A DNA stretch of 64,000 bases from Spirodela intermedia (taxonomy: Eukaryota > Streptophyta > Magnoliopsida > Alismatales > Araceae), in NCBI GenBank assembly GCA_902729315.2, contig LR746277.1:4717001-4781000 (forward strand), read 5' to 3'. Under the pieces are notes generated by a model. The model saw only the letters and a program-made list of their open reading frames with translations. It was not told the DNA's origin and did not search any database. Shown one piece after another: positions 58,507-64,000 of the stretch; positions within the stretch are counted from its first letter, which is position 1; each line of letters starts with the position of its first letter. Both the position numbers and the translations under genes were made by a program.

Positions 58507-59580
58507 CTCGCGCCAAGCCTGTGACGCATATGAAGTCGTAAGTCATTGAAAAACATTGCCAAGCTTCGCGAGACCCGATGAGAGCCCAGCGGGTTGGCGC
58601 CCCCCCTAATCCCATCAAGACGATTATTGACATTGAGGATTAGAAGGGAGACCTTTGTCTAACACGGGATAGACCTTTACCAAAGATGATATTGGAAGAT
58701 ATATAATCTCCATGGTAAGCCATCCGTCGGGAGACGAAAATAAACCGAATAGGATCGATAGGGACGTATAAAACGCAACATCAAGGCTCTTGCAACGAGT
58801 GAACACGACCCGAATACCAATCGCGGCTCCGTCGCCCATGGTCAACGGGTCTGATCGGGTCATCCATTCCTTCAAGAAGTACTGATAATTCCATTGAATT
58901 GGTCGCATCAAACCTAGAATCGACCCCTTCGATTCCAATCGTAGTCTAGATCGGCCGATCTCACGTACCATTTCCTCAACCCTAGAATCAAACCCTTCAC
59001 ATGGTCTTCCAGCAACCTTGCTCCCCCTCATCCTACCTCAAACGATCCAATCCCTGGGAACTGGGATAAGCCACATCCCCCATCAAATCCAAAGTCTGTA
59101 GGCCCGGGTTAAGAGGGCTACCGGAGATTGTGGGCGGGACACTAGCTTAATTAACAAGATGATTCTTCCGTGTTTGGCCGGATTACGCTTGATGGGGATC
59201 ATTTGGGAATGCTGCGATGATAATGTATGCCACTTAAAATGGAATCGGGTCGACGTGGAGGAGCTTCGGGCCACAGCGACGGGCTCTTTCAGGGAAAGCT
59301 GGTGAGCTTTCTCATGAGCTACTCACTGGCTTTGATTCCGCTGTTTCTGACTCACTTCCGTTCAAACTATTGGGTTCACCCGGCCTAGTTAATCATAGAG
59401 ACGGTGAGAAGATTCGTATGCTTCGTTATCTATCGTTTGCTCTTTGTGGGCATGACTCCCTTTCATCAAGAGTTTTCCTTTTTTATTTTAACAGGAAATG
59501 TGGGGACGACCCACATTAACTATGTCTCCGAAATATCGAGCTCCCTTCCACTTATCATGTAATTGTCTTACACTAATCCA

Positions 59581-59585
<5 letters not shown>

Positions 59586-59634
<49 letters not shown>
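59586..59634. repeat. (CT)24 microsatellite
   Basis: Uninterrupted CT array followed by GCTCGCTCGCTC; second longest dinucleotide array in the window, about 1 kb upstream of GDU. Confidence 0.95.
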
Positions 59635-59637
<3 letters not shown>

Positions 59638-60591
59638 CGCTCGCTCAGGCGCATAAGTTGGGAAGAAACTTTTCTGGGCTTTTCTCAAGTTCGGGCCGCC
59701 CAGGCATACCGTAGTCCGGCCCGTGGAGTTGTTGAAGGCTGCTTGTTGGTGAAACGTGGGGATTAAATGGCATTCCTTTCATACGTGGCGCCGCACCTTC
59801 GAGGGTCCTGTGTGTGAACCCTATGTGGAATGTGGGCCCGTTTAGGGAAATTCGGCTTCGAGTGGCAGGCAAGCATGTAGTGGCCCGGGCCCAGCTCGGC
59901 CGAATGTTCCCTTGTGGGTCCACTTTCTGTAGGAACACCTGAAGCCCACCTTCGTGACGTCATTTCTTGCGGTGAGCTGCCTTGTCGTCGGGCCGATGAC
60001 CGTTACGCGCCGCTCCTGGCCCGCAGCGGATTCCGGCGAACCGCAGCGGAGCCTCCACCGCACCGCCGTAGGGGACGTGGGAATCCAGCCGCGAGGCGGT
60101 GGCTCGAATCGGGGAGGCAGATGCATCCCCTGTACGGGGAAATGGCCTCACTGGGTGGTACGACTACACTTGTACCGACGTCCTCTCTGTCGAATCCTTG
60201 AATACCTCACGGACGCCTATCTCCGCCCGCCGCCGGCCCCCTCCTTCTCTTCCTTCCTTCCACGAAGGTTCCATCCCCGAATCATTGGGGGTTTCTGTGT
60301 CGGATCAATCTCCTCTCCCAGCGCCGTGAGTACCGGGGGATAACAAAGCGTGCTTGCCTGGGGGGGATCGGGTAAGTCTCTGTTCATCGCAAGTTCCCTT
60401 CAAACGACGACCTCCGAGATGAGGAGGTAAAGCTTCTCGCCCATGGCGTACTGCCGGGGGGGAAGCGAGCTGAGGTTACCTCTTCTGTTAAGGTTCAGTT
60501 CGACGGATATGGCTATCTTCTTTTCTGCTTTTGACACGATGGAAAGGTTCCGTTGAGTGACGACGCCGCATACCCGCCGCCCCTACCCCCC

Positions 60592-60599
60592 TTTAAAAG
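60592..60599 (+). promoter_or_regulatory. Possible TATA box of the glutamine dumper gene
   Basis: TTTAAAAG follows a C-rich stretch 86 bp upstream of the GDU ATG. No ATG lies between it and the start codon. Confidence 0.4.
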
Positions 60600-60677
60600 C
60601 CGCCAAGCCCGCGCGCCTCCTTCCCACGTCCCACGCTACTCGCCTTAGTACCTTTTGCCGCTTGCCTCTCGTCGGAG

Positions 60678-61223
60678 ATGAGAGCTAGCAGCTTCCTCGC
60701 CACGGCCGGCGGGCCGGCGACCATGGCAGTTCACCAGCAGTTGCCGCCGCGCACGGGGTGGCACTCCCCTGTGCCTTACCTTTTCGGAGGCCTGGCAGCC
60801 ATGCTGGGCCTCATAGCCTTCGCGCTGCTTATTCTGGCCTGCTCCTACTGGAAGCTCTCCGGGTATCTGGATAGCGGCAGCAACGAGCCAGAGCGCGGGG
60901 GCGACCTCGAGAGTGGGGACGGCAAGCCCCGAGACTCCGGCGTCGCCAAGACCTCGCCGCACCAGCTTGAGCAGAGGATTGTGGTCATCATGGCCGGAGA
61001 AGAGAAACCCACCTTCCTGGCCAACCCCATGTCCAGTTGGGCTCCCACCTGCGGTGACTACTCCAAGAGCCAGAGCAGTGGGGACCAAATGCCCGACGAG
61101 AAGAAAACGTTGACGGACGGCAGCGGAGAAGCCGGACCGGAGGCCGCCCACAACCACCAACGACGGCAGGAGGAGACCCGCGAAGACCAACGACGGACCC
61201 AGCAGCTCCATAACGTGGACTAA
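60678..61223 (+). CDS. GDU: GLUTAMINE DUMPER-type membrane protein
   Basis: Small single-pass membrane protein. Glutamine dumpers regulate amino-acid export and work with the ubiquitin ligase LOG2. Single exon, 181 aa. The signature is complete: a conserved lead-in TGWHSPVPYLFGGLAAMLGL, one transmembrane span (about residues 34-56, ending ILACSYWKLSGYL) and the cytosolic VIMAG box (RIVVIMAGEEKPTFLANP). The tail is hydrophilic with no recognised domain. The first ATG is used; Met16 (60723) is an alternative that would still keep both conserved blocks. High GC and no intron are normal for the family. It is transcribed away from the GLR-B gene. Confidence 0.93.
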   Translation: MRASSFLATAGGPATMAVHQQLPPRTGWHSPVPYLFGGLAAMLGLIAFALLILACSYWKLSGYLDSGSNEPERGGDLESGDGKPRDSGVAKTSPHQLEQRIVVIMAGEEKPTFLANPMSSWAPTCGDYSKSQSSGDQMPDEKKTLTDGSGEAGPEAAHNHQRRQEETREDQRRTQQLHNVD

Positions 61224-63140
61224 GGAACCAGAGAGGACGCGACGTCCTCCCCCTTTTTCCTTCTCATCCCTTCGTATCCCTCACGGGGCTTCTGCCACAG
61301 GGTTTTGGCACCCCCGGCGACGTCCTCCATGGTGCGTAGGCAGAAGGGGTTTCATTTTTATTCCTCCTTTCAGATTTTCGGATGGTGGACTAGCTTGCGG
61401 GAAATGTAAATGGCTTGGTGAGGATGAAATCAAAGGTCGAGATCGTTGCTGTTCCTTCTTCGTTCCTCCTCTGTCCGCAAGCTCACGACCCTCACAGAAG
61501 AAGGAAGGGGGAAGATCCACATCTCCTTTCTCCCATTTTCCCTCGCGTCTTCAGTCCTTCCTCACCTGATGAACTAGGGAGAACAGGGGAGTCCCCGGTG
61601 CTCCTGCTCTCCAATTCAAACCAACCGCTCCCCCTACCCCCCCCGATCCTCCCACGGCGGCGGCTCGCCGCCAGGGAAGGAGAAGCGCCGTCGGCGGAAC
61701 ACGTGGTGGGTGAACAACGGTATGTGGACATCGGGAGGTCAAGTTCCTTGAGGATGCGGCGAGCCGAAGTCGCCTTCATTAACTCCGAGTAGCGCCGCTC
61801 CATACTTGTCGACGCCGCCTCGTTGCGCGGCGGCGCCGCCTTACCATCCCCCTCCTTATCTCCGTGCAGCCTGCCAACCGACGGCGGCGTGTCCGAGGCC
61901 ACCCCACCCTCCTTTCGTTACCGTTTAGGAGAGATCCTGCGGCTCTTTCCTCTTTCCGACGTGTCTGAACAGTCAGTCACGCTACCTGCTAAATTGTCAG
62001 CCGAGGGAGTCGGATTTCGCCCTCTCCCTCTCTGTCTCAGTCTCTCTCTCTCTACACCTCTCTCACTTTCTATACGGCCTGCATGAGGCTTCCGCGTGTC
62101 CAGCTAAGAGCTCATTGTCCCAGCCTTTCTCAGAGATTAGACCCCGTATCTTGGGCCAGCAAAAAGACTATCAGACGCGGATCAGACTTGACGAGACGTT
62201 GACCCAGTACAACCCAGTATATTTGGAAGAATGCGTCTTTTACGATTTAAATGAACAGTATATTTTGTGTCAATCAAGCATGTGATCGGAATACTCAACG
62301 TAATATCGCAACTTTATTTCATATAATTAGTTATCCCCTTATGCATCCTTGTAATATATACGAAACAATGCATGAACTTTAATAGTTCCGAAATAAATGA
62401 TCAGAATTCGAATTAATTGCCATTCTGAGGATCCCCCTCGGCGATTCGGCCTCATCGGCTTCTCTAAGCTACTAAGATGAGGGCCTGTAGGGTATGTGGG
62501 TCAACGATCACTGAGCAAATGACATCGTCCATTTGTCACAAAAGTCAGCTTTCCTGGTGCATTTCCGAAGAGGCTGATGCCTCGAACAGGTCGCTCTCGG
62601 TGCTAGCCGTAGGTGGGCTCTTGCGACGAACTCAATGATGACGCAGATCCCTTCACTCAGAGGAGGACGCGCGAGGCTGAGACGCCGGGATCCGACAAGC
62701 CTGGACGACGGCTCGTCCCGCGCGCCGTGGCGGCCAGCGGAGTGGGATCTTCTTTCTTCCGGCGGGGGAGATTGGAGAAGTTACCAACACGGCAGGTTCT
62801 CCGTTGGTAGTGACCGCCGCCGACGACCTCATCGGTGCGGGCGGCGGCGCCACCGGGTCAACGTCGTGACAAAGTTCCTGCATTATTGAATGTTCCCAGT
62901 CCCTGCTTCCGGAGCCCTCCGCCGCCGTGGGCTCCAGACGGCGGGCGTCTTCTTCGCCGAGTCCAACGCCGAGCGCACGTAAACCGCAGATGGGCGTGTG
63001 GCCCGCCCGAAAAGAATCGCGCACAGGTGGGCTTGACATTAATACAAGCACTCGAGCTTCGTCCTCGCGTTTGCCGGACAAGGACGTGAATTCACCTGGA
63101 ACCCCTCGTGGCGGGGGACCGGCGTCTGAGCACGACCGGC

Positions 63141-63175
63141 GGAGGTGCGCGGAGGTGCGCGGAGGTGCGCGGAGG
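63141..63175. repeat. Tandem repeat GGAGGTGCGC x 3.5
   Basis: Three perfect 10-bp units plus half a unit. Confidence 0.95.
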
Positions 63176-63552
63176 TTGAGGGATACCCCTCCTGATTGGG
63201 ACTAATTGTGTCGACGGAGAAGGAGATATACCGGAAACGAGTGCACAGAAAAGGGGTGAATACAGAGAACCAGGGGGGAGGGGGGAGATGGTGGCGGACA
63301 GAGCTGCCCGCAGAACGGACGGATCCGAACCAAATTATTAAGACGGAGACGTGTCTTCGATCGGGATTCGTCTCAAATTCCTCGAGGCGAGAAGGAGACT
63401 TTTGACTAGTGGGACTGCTGCGGCCTTCTTATTATCTAGTCTAGCTCAAGTTCTTTCTTCCCTCCCCCACCTCGGTCTTTCATTGCTTCAGTGAGAGCAG
63501 TTAGAGAGCTCATGTGAGATCAGCTTGACGCTGACGTCGCCTCTGGTCGGTT

Positions 63553-63714
63553 ATGGATGCTTGGACTGTCATCACTATCTTCTACGTCTCCCTGTTGGGA
63601 GTCTTGGGTCGTGCAGCCACCTTTGTTATGGTGGCTGAAGAGGAGGAGACGGATCGGCGGGGGGCTGCAGAGGGTGAGAAAGGGGAAAACGGAAATCGTA
63701 TCTCTACCACATGA
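63553..63714 (+). CDS. Small hypothetical membrane-anchored ORF, 53 aa
   Basis: MDAWTVITIFYVSLLGVLGR starts a hydrophobic N-terminal half (about residues 4-27) followed by an acidic and basic tail ending GNRISTT. The length, ATG start and hydrophobic-then-charged layout could fit a small secreted or membrane peptide. No family is recognised and chance is a serious alternative. It could also be the first exon of a gene continuing beyond the window. Confidence 0.2.
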   Translation: MDAWTVITIFYVSLLGVLGRAATFVMVAEEEETDRRGAAEGEKGENGNRISTT

Positions 63715-64000
63715 AATGGTGGCTTTTGTGGTCAAGTTATTTCTCATCACGTGTTCACTCGTGTGGAGAATCTTAAGACTCTCCAATAAAATGAGCTGTA
63801 ATATCTGCCAGTTGATATGAGTGTTAGCAAACAGATAGAGATTGTAACTTTGCTATGATACTATGTTAACAAAGATAGAGATATAACAAGGTGGCGATAA
63901 GAGAGGGAGAAGGGAGGAAAGTTCACTCAGCACCAATCGTCATTATATAATGTTACAAGGACTAGATAGAACTAGCCTATGAACATTTCAAAGACCAAGA

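Larger units (their letters stand above)
56175..60677. other. Divergent intergenic region between GLR-B and GDU
   Basis: 4.5 kb without a recognised gene. Contents: (AT)n/(AC)n at 56590-56617, GA run at about 57487-57507, CT runs at about 57871-57891, 58474-58504 and 59586-59634. A 135-codon minus-strand frame at 59031-58624 (MRGSKVAGRPCEG...) is unusually long for this setting but matches nothing I know. 60000-60660 is GC-rich and probably belongs to the GDU promoter. Confidence 0.45.
61224..64000. other. Downstream of GDU to window end, no secure gene
   Basis: No recognised gene. The first few hundred bases should include the GDU 3' UTR. Open frames occur at 61803-61492 minus (MERRYSELMKAT...), 63081-62653 minus and 63553-63714 plus, none with family support. 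A TC-rich stretch lies at about 62023-62071 and a 10-bp tandem repeat at 63141-63175. 62220-62420 is AT-rich. Confidence 0.45.

Noticed and set aside
61492-61902. 136-codon minus-strand frame downstream of GDU
   Set aside because: The frame opens with GTG rather than ATG, the first ATG is at 61803, and no family is recognised.
1-64000. CRISPR arrays, bacterial operons, phage or plasmid features
   Set aside because: The window is plant nuclear DNA; tandem arrays present are microsatellites or minisatellites without spacers.

Overview
The window is nuclear DNA of a flowering plant. It holds intron-containing genes of plant-only families, a Ty1/copia LTR retrotransposon and many (GA/TC)n microsatellites. 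Several genes have strongly G/C-biased third codon positions (SMXL, CHX, both GLRs, glutamine dumper), which points to a monocot-like genome. The species cannot be named from the sequence.

Layout, left to right. (1) 1175-3867 minus: cellulose-synthase-like C glucan synthase (5 exons, 693 aa). (2) 7452-10308 plus: SMAX1-like Clp-type repressor (2 exons, 924 aa). (3) 14406-23970 minus: MYND-finger ubiquitin-specific protease of the UBP16 type (12 exons, 943 aa). (4) 26790-34234 plus: compact diacylglycerol kinase (12 exons, 494 aa), with a solo LTR and a possible SINE in its introns. (5) 35320-37883 plus: cation/H+ exchanger of the CHX family (2 exons, 829 aa) in which a conserved transport Asp is Tyr. 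(6) 38283-43305 minus: complete-length but coding-dead copia element with near-identical LTRs and a 5-bp target duplication. (7) 45274-49293 and 52628-56174, both minus: tandem pair of clade II-like glutamate-receptor-like channels (979 and 940 aa) with identical internal exon lengths. (8) 60678-61223 plus: single-exon GLUTAMINE DUMPER protein (181 aa). Intergenic stretches of 1-4.5 kb carry microsatellites and no recognisable genes.

The genes do not form a pathway or operon; this is an ordinary plant gene neighbourhood. Loose themes are membrane transport and signalling (CHX, two GLRs, DGK, GDU), hormone-type repression (SMXL), deubiquitination and Golgi xyloglucan backbone synthesis. All gene models were assembled by hand from conserved protein sequence plus GT/AG splice sites with continuous phase. 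UTRs and transcription starts are not determined.

The observations most worth following are: the Asp-to-Tyr change in the CHX exchanger; a tandem triplication across the exon 2/intron 2 boundary of the CSLC gene that leaves a decoy splice donor; an out-of-frame upstream ORF in strong context overlapping the SMXL start; the solo LTR 105 bp from a DGK exon; and the decay pattern of the copia element. I did not find a convincing new biological system.
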